Assembly (NCBI RefSeq): GCF_014647195.1
Contig: NZ_BMOS01000002.1
Location: 40,386-104,385, forward strand
Length of the DNA stretch: 64,000 nucleotides
Direction: 5' to 3'
DNA from: Oceanobacillus indicireducens
Lineage (GTDB): Bacteria > Bacillota > Bacilli > Bacillales > Amphibacillaceae
The notes below the pieces were generated by a model. The model had not been told where the DNA came from, did no database searches, and was given only the letters and a program-made list of their open reading frames with translations. The stretch's first letter is position 1; every line of letters starts with the position of its first letter. Below, in pieces: positions 7,821-18,274 of the stretch. The position numbers and the translations under genes were made by a program.

Positions 7821-9110
7821 TTATTTGTCTGTGCGCTTGATGCCTTTGCGTTTCATTTCTTCTTCCATCTCAAATAGAAATTCTTCGTTTGATTTTGTGC
7901 TCTTGAGTTTTTTCAGGAAACGTTCCAGGAAGTCATTGGAATCTTGCATTGTTCTGCGAAGTGTCCACATTTTATCCAAGTGATCTTTGTCGACGAGTAA
8001 TTCTTCTTTCCGTGTACCGGAACGCAGAATATCGATCGCTGGGAAAATACGGCGGTTCGCGAGATTACGATCAAGATGAAGCTCCATATTCCCTGTTCCT
8101 TTAAATTCTTCATAAATAACGTCATCCATACGAGAGCCAGTATCAACTAAAGCGGTTGCTAAAATAGTGAAACTGCCACCTTCTTCAATATTACGCGCCG
8201 CTCCAAAAAAGCGTTTCGGACGGTGGAATGCTGCTGGGTCGATCCCTCCGGATAACGTCCGTCCACTTGGCGGAATAACAAGGTTATAAGCCCGAGCTAG
8301 TCGTGTAATACTATCCATCAACACAATTACATCGCGCTTATGCTCAACAAGACGCATCGCACGCTCTAAAACAAGCTCAGAGACGCGGATATGACTTTCC
8401 GGTACTTCATCGAATGTTGAACTTACGACATCGACATCTGGTGCGACAGATCGTTCAATATCGGTAACTTCTTCTGGACGCTCGTCCACTAAAAGGATAA
8501 TCAATTTTGCTTCAGGATGGTTCTTGGAAATGCTGTTTGCGATTTCTTTGATAAGCATTGTTTTTCCAGCTTTTGGTGGGGCAACGATTAACCCACGTTG
8601 GCCGTACCCAACCGGTGTCATCAAATCTATGATTCTTGTTGATAATTTATCAGATTCTGATTCCAGTTTCATAAACCGGTCCGGATAAAGGGCGGTCAGT
8701 GCTGGGAAATGAACTCGGTCTTTTGAAGAGTCCGGGTCTTCACTGTTTACAGCATCTACATGGAGCAGGCCGTAGTAACGTTCATTTTCTTTAGGTGGTC
8801 GCACTTTTCCAGAAATTTTATCTCCATTACGGAGATCGAATCTACGAATTTGGGAAGCTGAGATATAGATATCTTCTGCGCTCGGTGAATAGTTGATGGG
8901 GCGCAGGAAACCGAATCCTTCCGACGGGATGATTTCGAGAACTCCATCCATGAACAGGAAGCCGTCTTTCTCTGCTTGGCTCTTTAAAATAGCAAAGATA
9001 AGTTCCTTTTTCGTTAATTTCGCATAGTAGGAAATTTTGTACTCTTTTGCTAATGCATATAATTCTTTTAGTGTTAATGTTTCCAATTGGGAAATTGTTA
9101 ATTCCGCCAT
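7821..9110 (-). CDS. rho: Transcription termination factor Rho
   Basis: 429 aa hexameric RNA helicase. N-terminal helical domain (1-45), cold-shock RNA-binding fold with GFGFLRP (65-71), Walker A APPKAGKT (177-184) and Walker [20 protein letters not shown] at 9110 with AGGCGTGAT upstream; the longer frame begins inside a repeat. A two-hairpin repeat starts about 40 bp upstream, so the rho leader is made largely of repeat sequence. Confidence 0.97.
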   Translation of the reverse strand: MAELTISQLETLTLKELYALAKEYKISYYAKLTKKELIFAILKSQAEKDGFLFMDGVLEIIPSEGFGFLRPINYSPSAEDIYISASQIRRFDLRNGDKISGKVRPPKENERYYGLLHVDAVNSEDPDSSKDRVHFPALTALYPDRFMKLESESDKLSTRIIDLMTPVGYGQRGLIVAPPKAGKTMLIKEIANSISKNHPEAKLIILLVDERPEEVTDIERSVAPDVDVVSSTFDEVPESHIRVSELVLERAMRLVEHKRDVIVLMDSITRLARAYNLVIPPSGRTLSGGIDPAAFHRPKRFFGAARNIEEGGSFTILATALVDTGSRMDDVIYEEFKGTGNMELHLDRNLANRRIFPAIDILRSGTRKEELLVDKDHLDKMWTLRRTMQDSNDFLERFLKKLKSTKSNEEFLFEMEEEMKRKGIKRTDK

Positions 9111-9148
9111 AAATATATCACGCCTATTCTTTTGTCTTTGGTTTGCTA

Positions 9149-9306
9149 TCACGTATTAACGGTCTGTAATACCCCCTACCTCTAAACATGAGGGAAAACC
9201 CAATATGTGAAGGCTGGGGGATAAAAAGTCCGTAAATCCCTGATTCTGTTTAACTAACATTCATTGAGAGGATAAGGATACCCCTAGTGAATGCGTTTCA
9301 CTTTAT
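9149..9306 (+). repeat. 155-bp two-hairpin repeat, copy 2
   Basis: Runs from ATCACGTATTAACGGTCTG to GTTTCACTTTATG and includes the constant CCGTAAATCCCTGATTCTGT, a CCCCCTACCT/AGGCTGGGGG stem and an imperfect ATTCATTGAGAGG/CCCCTAGTGAAT stem. It lies in the leader of rho. The rest of the 476-bp gap 9111-9586 shows only the glpX terminator. Confidence 0.85.
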
Positions 9307-9533
9307 GTCCATTTCTATGGTTGAATGGTGTTCCTGGAAGAAATGAAGAGAAATTGGAAGTAAGATTGGAAGTGTGCGATTGGCTAGCTTTCATTCTTTT
9401 ATTGATAGAATAACCAAATAACACGTGTTCTAAACATATCTTATATTACACGTTTACTCTGGATTATTCAACATCTTCTCGTCCATTTAACGTAATATTT
9501 TGCTGAAAATTTTCTTATTGGAGGAAATCAGGA

Positions 9534-9575
9534 GGAAAGAGGTTGCGACATCCACTTAAAGTCTCAACCTCTTCC
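9534..9575 (-). terminator. Candidate terminator of glpX
   Basis: GGAAGAGGTTG and CAACCTCTTTCC form a stem just after the glpX stop on the minus strand. The T-tract is weak (TCTTTCCTCC). Confidence 0.55.
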
Positions 9576-9586
9576 TTATTCTTAGT

Positions 9587-10561
9587 CTATTCGGCTTCAT
9601 TCATTACTAAGTTTGGTTTTTTGATTAGACTATGTTCGCCTTGGATAAAGCGGACGGTGCCGCTTTTAGCGCGCATGACGACACTTTCAGTTGTTGCTTT
9701 GGACCCTTTGAACTGTACACCTTTCAGCAATTCTCCGTCGGTTACGCCGGTTGCTGCGAAGATGGCGTCGTCTCCTTTACAGAAGTCTTCCATTTTAAAT
9801 ACTTTATTGATATCTTCTATTCCCATTGCTTTACAACGAGCAAGTTCTTCATCATTTTTCGGCAGTAGTTTTCCTTGGATTTCCCCGCCAAGACATTTTA
9901 ATGCTGCAGCTGCGAGCACACCCTCAGGTGCACCACCGCTGCCGAGTAAAATATCAACACCTGTCCAATCAAAAGCAGTATTGATCGCGCCTGCTACGTC
10001 ACCATCTGCAATCACTTTAATCCGGGCACCTGCTTCACGGATTTCTTGAATCAGTTGGGCATGACGCGGGCGATCGAGTACGGTGACAAGCACGTCTTCA
10101 ATTTTTTTATTTTTTGCCTCGGCTACACTGCGGAGGTTATCGATGACGGGTGCGTTAATATCTACTTTTCCAACTGCCGCCGGACCAACTGCAATTTTAT
10201 CCATATACATATCCGGAGCGTGGAGCAACGTATCTTTATCCGCAATTGCAACAACTGATAGGGCGTTCCAGGATCCGTGGGCGACAAGGGATGTACCTTC
10301 CAGCGGATCAACTGCGACATCCACCTTAGGACCTTCTCCAGTACCAAGTTCTTCACCAATATAAAGCATTGGCGCCTCGTCCATTTCCCCTTCTCCGATT
10401 ACGACTACCCCTTCCATCGGAATTGTATCAAATACATCCCGCATCGCTGAGGTCGCGGCATCATCTGCATCGTTCTTCTCGCCTCTCCCCATCCAGCGGG
10501 CGGATGATAAAGCTGCTGCTTCCGTTACTCGAACTAACTCCATTGATAAACTTCTTTCCAT
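9587..10561 (-). CDS. glpX: Class II fructose-1,6-bisphosphatase GlpX
   Basis: 324 aa. [16 protein letters not shown] and [12 protein letters not shown] are the metal- and phosphate-binding motifs of GlpX. It dephosphorylates fructose-1,6-bisphosphate in gluconeogenesis. I start at [17 protein letters not shown] (10561), which is preceded by GGGGAGAGG and matches B. subtilis. An 18-codon in-frame extension starting [10 protein letters not shown] is encoded by a mobile-looking element and is probably not translated. Confidence 0.93.
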   Translation of the reverse strand: MERSLSMELVRVTEAAALSSARWMGRGEKNDADDAATSAMRDVFDTIPMEGVVVIGEGEMDEAPMLYIGEELGTGEGPKVDVAVDPLEGTSLVAHGSWNALSVVAIADKDTLLHAPDMYMDKIAVGPAAVGKVDINAPVIDNLRSVAEAKNKKIEDVLVTVLDRPRHAQLIQEIREAGARIKVIADGDVAGAINTAFDWTGVDILLGSGGAPEGVLAAAALKCLGGEIQGKLLPKNDEELARCKAMGIEDINKVFKMEDFCKGDDAIFAATGVTDGELLKGVQFKGSKATTESVVMRAKSGTVRFIQGEHSLIKKPNLVMNEAE

Positions 10562-10585
10562 CTGTTGTCCTCTCCCCTTCAAGAA

Positions 10586-10848
10586 GTTGTTCAAAAAGTC
10601 CGGTGAAAAGGACATTTCGTGAAAAAGGACGTTCTGCTAAAACCCGTCCACGTCTGTAGACAACGTAGAACTCTCCACACACGCGAGAAACTCGTTGGTT
10701 TTATTTTCCGCTTCTCATGTACCAATCCGACGTACATTTCGGTGCCGGATTCCTCGCACCTCGAAATTAGACGTTCAGAATGTACTAGTATCGGTGTTAC
10801 GGCGTATTTAACCAACCCTGGTCCTTTCCATCCTCTTTTTGAACCCTC
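10586..10848 (-). mobile_element. MITE-like element upstream of glpX
   Basis: About 260 bp bounded by GTTCAAAAAG and CTTTTTGAAC inverted ends. It shares several blocks with the element upstream of hemQ (42205-42408): AAAGGACC, TTTCGAGG, GGTACATGAG-AGCG and ACCGGACTTTTTGAACAAC. It has no transposase. It fills most of the 354-bp gap between glpX and murZ. Confidence 0.75.
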
Positions 10849-10915
10849 TTCAATAAAATATCCTCATCCCAAAAGGAAATTTTATTGTATGAACCTACAG
10901 AACAGGCATCAAAAG

Positions 10916-12202
10916 TTACGAATTCTGCAATTGGATAATTTCTTCTTCTGTCATTTCTTCACGCCAAATACTGGCACCAAGAGCGGAAAGTTTCTCTGTG
11001 ATCTGCTCATAGCCTCTATCGATATGATCTATACCAGTTATCTCTGTGATTCCATTGGCCATAAGACCGGCAACAATGAGGGAAGCGCCTGCTCTTAAAT
11101 CAGATGCTTTCACCTTCGCCCCTTCCAACTTAACTGGCCCGGAGACGATGACTGAACCGCCTTCTACCTTGATTTCAGCATTCATACGCCTTAATTCATC
11201 AATATGCTTTAAGCGGGCGGAATAAATTGTGTCTGTAATGACCCCGGTATCTTTAGCTTTTGTCAACAATGATGTAAACGGTTGCTGGAGGTCGGTTGGA
11301 AATCCAGGATATACTAACGTTTTGATATCGACACTATGCAATTTTTTACCCGGTTTAATAAGAAGTTGCTCATCGCTCTCTTCAATGGTGACACCCATTT
11401 CCCGAAGCTTGGCGATAAGGGATTCGATATGCTGAGGGATGACATTGTCAATTACGACTTCCTCCCCTTGAGCTGCTGCTGCAATCACGTATGTACCAGC
11501 TTCAATCCGGTCAGGGATAATCGTATGTGTGCACCCCTTTAGGCTCGGAACCCCTTCAATTCGGATTACATCGGTTCCTACTCCTTTAATTTTTGCTCCC
11601 ATATTACTCAAGAGGGTTGCTACATCAATGATTTCCGGTTCTTTTGCCGCGTTTTCAATTACGGTTTTCCCTTTTGCCCTTACCGCTGCAAGCATAATAT
11701 TAATCGTTGCACCGACACTGACGACGTCCAGATAAATCCTTGCACCGCGCAATTCTTCGGCACGAAGGTAAATGGCTCCCTGTTCATTCGTGACGGTTGC
11801 CCCCAGTGCTTCAAAACCTTTAATATGCTGATCAATCGGTCTTGGTCCAAGATAACATCCACCAGGTAAGCCGATGACGGCCTTTTTAAACTTGCCGAGC
11901 ATTGCTCCCATGAAATAATAAGAGGCACGGAGTTTTTTCACTTTCCCGTTTGGAAGTGGCATAGCTACCATGTTTTCGGGGTTGATTGTAATGTCGTTCC
12001 CGTTTCGTGATGTTGTTCCACCGATTTCTTCTAAGAGGTCACTTAAAGTGTGTACGTCGGATATGTTTGGCAAGCCTTCGATCGTTACTTCCGAATCGGC
12101 TAAAATCGATGCTGGAAGTAAGGCCACTGCACTGTTTTTTGCACCACTTACTCTTATTTTTCCATTAAGCGGATGTCCACCTTCAATTAATATTTTCTGC
12201 AT
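10916..12202 (-). CDS. murZ: UDP-N-acetylglucosamine 1-carboxyvinyltransferase
   Basis: 428 aa EPSP-synthase-like fold. K22 N23 ([10 protein letters not shown]) and the catalytic C116 in [13 protein letters not shown], the residue attacked by fosfomycin, are both present. It transfers enolpyruvyl from PEP to UDP-GlcNAc, the committed step of peptidoglycan synthesis. Position between glpX and tal matches the second B. subtilis enzyme (MurAB/MurZ), so a MurA paralogue is expected elsewhere. AGGAGCG precedes the ATG. Confidence 0.95.
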   Translation of the reverse strand: MQKILIEGGHPLNGKIRVSGAKNSAVALLPASILADSEVTIEGLPNISDVHTLSDLLEEIGGTTSRNGNDITINPENMVAMPLPNGKVKKLRASYYFMGAMLGKFKKAVIGLPGGCYLGPRPIDQHIKGFEALGATVTNEQGAIYLRAEELRGARIYLDVVSVGATINIMLAAVRAKGKTVIENAAKEPEIIDVATLLSNMGAKIKGVGTDVIRIEGVPSLKGCTHTIIPDRIEAGTYVIAAAAQGEEVVIDNVIPQHIESLIAKLREMGVTIEESDEQLLIKPGKKLHSVDIKTLVYPGFPTDLQQPFTSLLTKAKDTGVITDTIYSARLKHIDELRRMNAEIKVEGGSVIVSGPVKLEGAKVKASDLRAGASLIVAGLMANGITEITGIDHIDRGYEQITEKLSALGASIWREEMTEEEIIQLQNS

Positions 12203-12234
12203 ATCTTGATTCGCTCCTAAATGAGGCTATTTGA

Positions 12235-12295
12235 AATCTGTTCTTGAGGCCGGTACTTGTTGTCTCGGCCTCAAGTCACTCCGAATGAACAGATT
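12235..12295. repeat. Nested inverted repeat between tal and murZ
   Basis: Outer arms AATCTGTTC/GAACAGATT enclose inner arms TTGAGGCCG/CGGCCTCAA. It has no strong T-tract on either strand, so it may be an operator or an RNA structure and not a terminator. Confidence 0.6.
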
Positions 12296-12334
12296 CCCAT
12301 TCTTTTTATCTTTCCTGTGTTCTTCGATTTTATA

Positions 12335-12982
12335 CTATTTGTTTGCGTTGTTCCAGTCGGCTAGGAAGCGTTCGATACCTTGGTCTGTGAGTGGGTGTTT
12401 CACAAGCTGCTCAAGAACGTTGTAAGGGATCGTTGAAATATGTGCTCCGTTTAAAGCTGCTTCTGTTACGTGCAGCGGGTGGCGGATGGATGCTGCGATG
12501 ATTTCTGTTTTGACTTCATGACGGTCAAAGATTTCCGCAATTGTCGCAATTAATTCCATTCCGTTATGACCGATATCGTCAAGACGTCCTAAAAACGGTG
12601 ATACGTACGTTGCACCTGCCCGAGCTGCAAGTAGCGCCTGATTCGCATTGAAGATCAGGGTAACGTTAGTTTTAATATTTAGGTCGCTGAATGCTTTTAC
12701 AGCTTTTAAACCTTCTAGAGTCATTGGCACTTTAACCGTAATGTTCGGTGCAATTGCCGCCAACTCCTTACCTTCTTCAATCATGCCTTCTGCGTCTTCA
12801 GCGATTACTTCTGCACTGACAGAGCCAGATGTTACTTCTGTTGTAATTTCACGAAGCCTGTCATGGAAAGATACGCCTTCCTTCGCTACAAGGGATGGGT
12901 TGGTTGTTACACCAGCCAGTACCCCTAGGGCATTTGCCGCTTTGATTTCTTCTATATTCGCTGTATCAATAAAAAATTTCAT
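12335..12982 (-). CDS. tal: Transaldolase (TalC/MipB type)
   Basis: 215 aa, the short transaldolase subfamily. It begins [14 protein letters not shown], and the Schiff-base lysine is K84 in ITVKVPMT. It moves a dihydroxyacetone unit between sugar phosphates in the pentose-phosphate pathway. ATG at 12982 has GGAGGG 7 nt ahead; the longer reading frame to 13060 runs into repeat DNA. Neighbour fbaA makes a carbon-metabolism pair, separated by a short repeat. Confidence 0.95.
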   Translation of the reverse strand: MKFFIDTANIEEIKAANALGVLAGVTTNPSLVAKEGVSFHDRLREITTEVTSGSVSAEVIAEDAEGMIEEGKELAAIAPNITVKVPMTLEGLKAVKAFSDLNIKTNVTLIFNANQALLAARAGATYVSPFLGRLDDIGHNGMELIATIAEIFDRHEVKTEIIAASIRHPLHVTEAALNGAHISTIPYNVLEQLVKHPLTDQGIERFLADWNNANK

Positions 12983-13008
12983 CGTAATCCCTCCATGTGA
13001 AGATTTTT

Positions 13009-13108
13009 TATCACGTATTAACGGTCGATACGTAAATCCCTGATTCTGTTCAACTAACATTCAATGGAGGGGTAAGGGTACCTCCACTGAATGAGTTTCA
13101 CTTTATGC
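13009..13108 (+). repeat. 155-bp repeat, copy 3 (central hairpin deleted)
   Basis: About 100 bp with the same ends, TATCACGTATTAACGGTC and GTTTCACTTTATG, and the ATTCAATGGAGG/CCTCCACTGAAT hairpin. The central C-rich stem found in the other copies is missing. It overlaps the last codons of fbaA and could terminate that gene. Confidence 0.85.
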
Positions 13109-13957
13109 TTGTTGAGAAGAACCAAATTCACGCATTTTCTCTTTAACTGTTGCTTTAATTGCTTCTGTACCTGGTCCTAAATATTTACGTGGATCATATA
13201 GATCTGGTTTTTCGTTAAGAACTTTACGCACTGCTTCTGCCTGTGCCATTTGGTTCTCCGTATTTACGTTAATTTTTGCAGTTCCAAGTGAAATCGCTCT
13301 TTGGATATCTTTCAGTGGAATCCCTGTTCCACCGTGAAGCACAAGTGGGATTTGTACGAGGTTCAGGATTTCTTCCATTTCTTTAAAGCCAAGGTTAGGT
13401 TCTCCTTGATATGGTCCGTGAACAGAACCTAATGCTGGTGCAAGACAGTCAACATTTGTTTCGTCAACGAGCTTTTTACATTCATCTTTGTCAGCATACA
13501 TGATTCCGCCAATGACTCCGTCTTCTTCCCCACCTACTGTACCTACTTCCGCTTCAACGGATACTCCGTGGATATGAGCGAGTTCGACTACTTTTTTCGT
13601 TGTTGCGATATTTTCTTCAATTGGTGAGTGTGATGCGTCAATCATAACGGACGTAAAGCCAGCATGAATTGCTTCTGCACATAACTCAAAGCTTGTACCA
13701 TGGTCTAAGTGAATCGCAACAGGTACGGTTGTTCCGTATGATTCCATTAACGATTTCACCATTGCTACAACTACTTTCAGACCGCCCATATATTTACCGG
13801 CACCTGCGGAAACTCCTAGAATAACCGGAGATTGCTCCTCTTCTGCAGCTTGTAGGATTGCTTGAGCATATTCTAAATTATTAATATTGAACTGACCAAC
13901 GGCATACCCGTTTTCTTTCGCTTTTTCGAGCATGTCTTTCATTGATACTAATGACAT
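13103..13957 (-). CDS. fbaA: Class II fructose-bisphosphate aldolase
   Basis: 284 aa zinc-dependent aldolase. HLDHG carries a zinc ligand, and [19 protein letters not shown] and LHGGTGIP are the active-site loops. It interconverts fructose-1,6-bisphosphate with dihydroxyacetone phosphate and glyceraldehyde-3-phosphate. ATG at 13957 with a near-perfect AAAGGAGG site; the upstream extension is rejected. The gene end coincides with the edge of a repeat copy. Confidence 0.96.
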   Translation of the reverse strand: MSLVSMKDMLEKAKENGYAVGQFNINNLEYAQAILQAAEEEQSPVILGVSAGAGKYMGGLKVVVAMVKSLMESYGTTVPVAIHLDHGTSFELCAEAIHAGFTSVMIDASHSPIEENIATTKKVVELAHIHGVSVEAEVGTVGGEEDGVIGGIMYADKDECKKLVDETNVDCLAPALGSVHGPYQGEPNLGFKEMEEILNLVQIPLVLHGGTGIPLKDIQRAISLGTAKINVNTENQMAQAEAVRKVLNEKPDLYDPRKYLGPGTEAIKATVKEKMREFGSSQQA

Positions 13958-14218
13958 GGTAATTCCTCCTTTGATGTATGAAAAGCAACTGCCCAATTCG
14001 AATTCGTCCTTCTAACGACATCTTTCGTCTTTAGAGCAAAAAATCCGCATCGGCATTTATACTATAAGAATACCAACTCCTAATCATTGGTGCAACTGAT
14101 TCTCATACTTGTCTCTTAGATGTAATATCCCCCTATTTCCCCCAAGAAGCCGATTGTAGCGCTGTTACAGGCGATTGACGTCCTTTTGGTTGTGAAAAAT
14201 GTAACAAAATTTTCGAGT

Positions 14219-14593
14219 TTACTCCATTAATACATCACCGATCGCATCTTCCACGATAACCGGAATGTCTTCAATATTGAACGGTTTTGCCAAAATTTTC
14301 TTCACCTGCGGAAAATCTTGCAGTTCCATTTCAATTTTTTCCACGAGTCCACTCATCACAATTGTTGGGACCGATTGCTCCATTTCTCTTATTCTCTCCA
14401 GAACTCCAATCCCGTCGACCAATGGTAACTTGTAGTCCAACATTACTAAATCAAATTGCTTCTCCCCAAGCAAGTCAATAGCTTCCTTCCCATCAGATGC
14501 CGTCGTGATCTCATAGCCGGCGTTCATTAAGATGTCAGTAAGCAGTAGGCGTATCCCTGGTTGGTCATCTACAATCAATAACTCCTTTGTCAT
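14219..14593 (-). CDS. spo0F: Sporulation phosphorelay response regulator Spo0F
   Basis: 124 aa single-receiver protein without an output domain. Acidic pocket D9 D10, phosphoacceptor D53 (VMLDYK), hydroxyl residue S81 and K103 (LAKPF) are all present. Spo0F receives phosphate from sporulation kinases and passes it to Spo0B, then Spo0A. AAAGGGGGC precedes the ATG. A candidate sigma-H promoter lies 37-65 bp upstream. Confidence 0.95.
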   Translation of the reverse strand: MTKELLIVDDQPGIRLLLTDILMNAGYEITTASDGKEAIDLLGEKQFDLVMLDYKLPLVDGIGVLERIREMEQSVPTIVMSGLVEKIEMELQDFPQVKKILAKPFNIEDIPVIVEDAIGDVLME

Positions 14594-14629
14594 TATTTTT
14601 TGCCCCCTTTTTCATTCTCCCCATTTCTT

Positions 14630-14658
14630 AAGTTCGCTAAAAAAAGAAAATATCCTGC
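14630..14658 (-). promoter_or_regulatory. Candidate sigma-H promoter of spo0F
   Basis: GCAGGATAT (14650-14658), 11 bp, AGCGAACTT (14630-14638) on the minus strand. The -35 fits RnAGGAwWW fully and the -10 differs from RnnGAATwW at one base. spo0F is sigma-H dependent in B. subtilis. I saw no clear 0A box (TTCGACA). Confidence 0.6.
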
Positions 14659-14793
14659 TTTTTTAATGAATTATGCAAATTGTTTACAGGGAAATATTGG
14701 ATAAAGACATATTTTTAAGGTCCTAAGTCAATTTTCGCAAATGTTGATTGCTTTCATTCAGCGTAAGTGTCGGCAACTTTCTTCTGGAGGTTC

Positions 14794-14910
14794 GCAGTCC
14801 AGACACCTCTCGCTTTCCGCGGGCGGCTGGTGAGCCTCCTCGTGGGCAAGCCCACTGCGGGGTCTCACCAAGCCTACCCTCCCGCAGGAGTCTCGAGGTG
14901 TCTGGACTGC
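14794..14910. repeat. GC-rich long palindrome, copy 1
   Basis: Sixteen perfect outer base pairs (GCAGTCCAGACACCTC and its complement) enclose GC-rich inner stems and the CCCGCAGGAGTCTCG block. Similar elements are, from memory, common in Bacillaceae. It lies in the 640-bp gap between spo0F and pyrG. Confidence 0.8.
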
Positions 14911-15007
14911 TCCGAGGAAAGGCTAAATTTGGAGCACTATTTTTCAATTTAGGAATAGAATGCTGATCTGAAGAGAATAGTTTCCATTTATAATAATTGC
15001 TCCTATC

Positions 15008-15138
15008 AGTTCAATTGCCCGGCGGACGGTGACTCCTACGGGAATAGCACGAGTCCAGACCTGAGCAGGAAGCGGTTTTCTTCCGAGGAGGCTGAGGCCG
15101 TGCCTTAGGATGCGCATCCGTCCGCCGGGCAACTGAAC
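15008..15138. repeat. GC-rich long palindrome, copy 2
   Basis: Outer arms GTTCAATTGCCCGGCGGACGG and a near-exact complement (one mismatch) enclose a GACTCCTACGGGAATAGC block. Same general design as the copy at 14794-14910, but with different outer arms. Confidence 0.8.
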
Positions 15139-15211
15139 GGTAATTAGAACGCCAATAAAATGAATGCGCAAAATACTTACGCTGAATGAAAGCAATAAGC
15201 AAGGGTCAATT

Positions 15212-16862
<1,651 letters not shown>

Positions 16863-16931
16863 CTAAGATTCTATTTATATGTTGCCCGAAGACAAACATT
16901 TATAACTTATTTGGCAGCACCCTCTAAAATA

Positions 16932-16989
16932 ATAAAAGCGCCTTCCCATTTTTTTCTGGGAAAACGCCTGTTTGTCGATTAAGGAGCCC
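16932..16989 (-). promoter_or_regulatory. pyrG leader attenuator with GGGC start
   Basis: From the predicted start (16989) the RNA begins GGGCUCCUUAAUCGAC and soon folds AGGCGTTTTCCCA/TGGGAAGGCGC followed by TTTT. In B. subtilis low CTP stalls polymerase at +4, extra Gs are added at +1 to +3, and the G-tract prevents terminator formation. All these parts are visible here. Confidence 0.8.
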
Positions 16990-17025
16990 AAATAAAATTC
17001 TACTTATCCTATGAAAAAAAGTCAA
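16989..17025 (-). promoter_or_regulatory. Sigma-A promoter of pyrG
   Basis: TTGACT (17020-17025), 17 bp, TAGAAT (16997-17002), 7 bp, then GGGC on the minus strand. It lies directly after the rpoE stop codon. Confidence 0.85.
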
Positions 17026-17042
17026 GTGGGCTTCCTCATTTT

Positions 17043-17540
17043 TTATTCTTCTTCCTCGTCGTCAAGGTCGATTTCTACATCGAGTTCTTCCTCGTCTTCT
17101 TCGTCTAGATCTTCGTCAAAGTCTTCATCGAATTCATCAATTCCCACTATCTCTCCGTCCTCGTCAACCTCTTCTTCGCCAAGCTCAACAAGGTCTCCTT
17201 CGTATTCCAGTTCTTCCTCTTCATCAAATTCGTCTGCTTTTTTCTTTTTCCGTTTCTTAGGTGTTTGTGTGATTTGTTCGTCTGCTTGGTCGATTGGGTA
17301 CCATTCTTTTAGGCCCCATATGTTTGAGCCTAGTGTTATAAAGCGACCGTCAACGTTGAGCTCTGTGTAGAATTGAGCAATTTGATTTTCTTTTGCTTGT
17401 TTGGTTAGTCCTTTTAGTTCTGTAATTTGGTTATAGAGTTCCTGGAAATCTAATGCTTTTTTTGTGTCTTTTAAAATGAGACTGGCTAGGCCGAGCATGG
17501 ATTTTCCTTTTAATTCTTCGCGGCTGTATTGATCTAACAC
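17043..17540 (-). CDS. rpoE: RNA polymerase delta subunit
   Basis: 165 aa. An N-terminal HARE-HTH domain (about 1-90, LDQYSREELKGKSMLGLASLIL...WGLKEWYP) is followed by a basic KKRKKKK patch and a highly acidic, disordered tail. Delta is found in Gram-positive RNA polymerase and speeds recycling and promoter selectivity. GTG start at 17540 with AAGGAG upstream. Between pyrG and the acyl-CoA block, as in B. subtilis. Confidence 0.95.
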   Translation of the reverse strand: MLDQYSREELKGKSMLGLASLILKDTKKALDFQELYNQITELKGLTKQAKENQIAQFYTELNVDGRFITLGSNIWGLKEWYPIDQADEQITQTPKKRKKKKADEFDEEEELEYEGDLVELGEEEVDEDGEIVGIDEFDEDFDEDLDEEDEEELDVEIDLDDEEEE

Positions 17541-17689
17541 AAATACGCACTCCTTTTACTGTATATTAATAAATGATTGATTACATTTCTATATTACTAA
17601 GATAAACATACCTTTCATTATATACAAGTATGTAGTGTTTATGCTAGGGTTTTTGGCTAAAAAGTTAAGTTTTCAGTGGGATATTTCAT

Positions 17690-18165
17690 ATTGACTTCCT
17701 TTTTCCAAGGATAAGACGTTGCATAAGGAAAAAAACATCTTTTATTTTCTCTTTTAGACAGATGTAGCGCGGCATTGAGAAAACAAATAACGGTTCTTTT
17801 CCCTTTTGGAAGGGAACTGCGTAATAATGGGAAGAGAAATACCGTTTATTTTCCCATTTGAACGGCGGGTGCATAGTATTGGGAAAAGAATTGCTGTTTA
17901 TTTTCCCATTTGAACGGCGGGTGCATAGTATTGGGAAAAGAATTGCTGGTTATTTTCCCATTTGAACGGCGGGTGCATAGTATTGGGAAAAGAAACGACG
18001 GTTATTCGCCCATTCGGACAAAGTGACCCTATGATTTGGAAAAGAAACACCGGTTATTTGCCCATTCGAACAAAGTGACCGCAGGATTGGGAAAAGAAAC
18101 ACCGGTTATTTGCCTATTCGGACAAAGTGAGCGCACGATTGAGAAAAGAAACACCATCCCGAGCA
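17690..18165. repeat. 52-bp-period dyad array, family A
   Basis: About nine units. The first C of the right arm falls at 17749, 17801, 17853, 17905, 17957, 18009, 18061 and 18113, exactly 52 bp apart. Units contain GGGAAAA-N13-TTTTCCC or a close variant, then a 25-bp linker. Three units are nearly identical; the outer ones are worn. The array fills the 734-bp gap between icmF and rpoE. Confidence 0.85.
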
Positions 18166-18274
18166 GTAAAATACATAACTACCCTATACACGAAAAATCC
18201 GAACAAACCGCTCTCCCTCGATTTGTTCGGATTTACAATCTTAATTATAAACGTTATGCTCTACCCCAAAAAAA

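Noticed and set aside
10461..10815. Minus-strand frames of 73-74 aa and a plus-strand frame of 159 aa near the glpX start
   Set aside because: They run through the MITE-like element and neighbouring genes in the wrong frame.
14723..14966. Reading frames of 61-74 aa on both strands
   Set aside because: They fall on the GC-rich palindrome, mirror each other, and have no ribosome site.
16932..16970. Terminator of rpoE
   Set aside because: It lies downstream of the pyrG promoter and its GGGC start, so it is the pyrG leader attenuator.
17686..17874. 62-aa minus-strand frame
   Set aside because: Lies within the degenerate 52-bp array; composition is that of the repeat.
17690..18165. CRISPR or coding tandem repeat
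   Set aside because: Linkers are related to each other and units decay gradually; 52 is not a multiple of three and frames are broken by stops.
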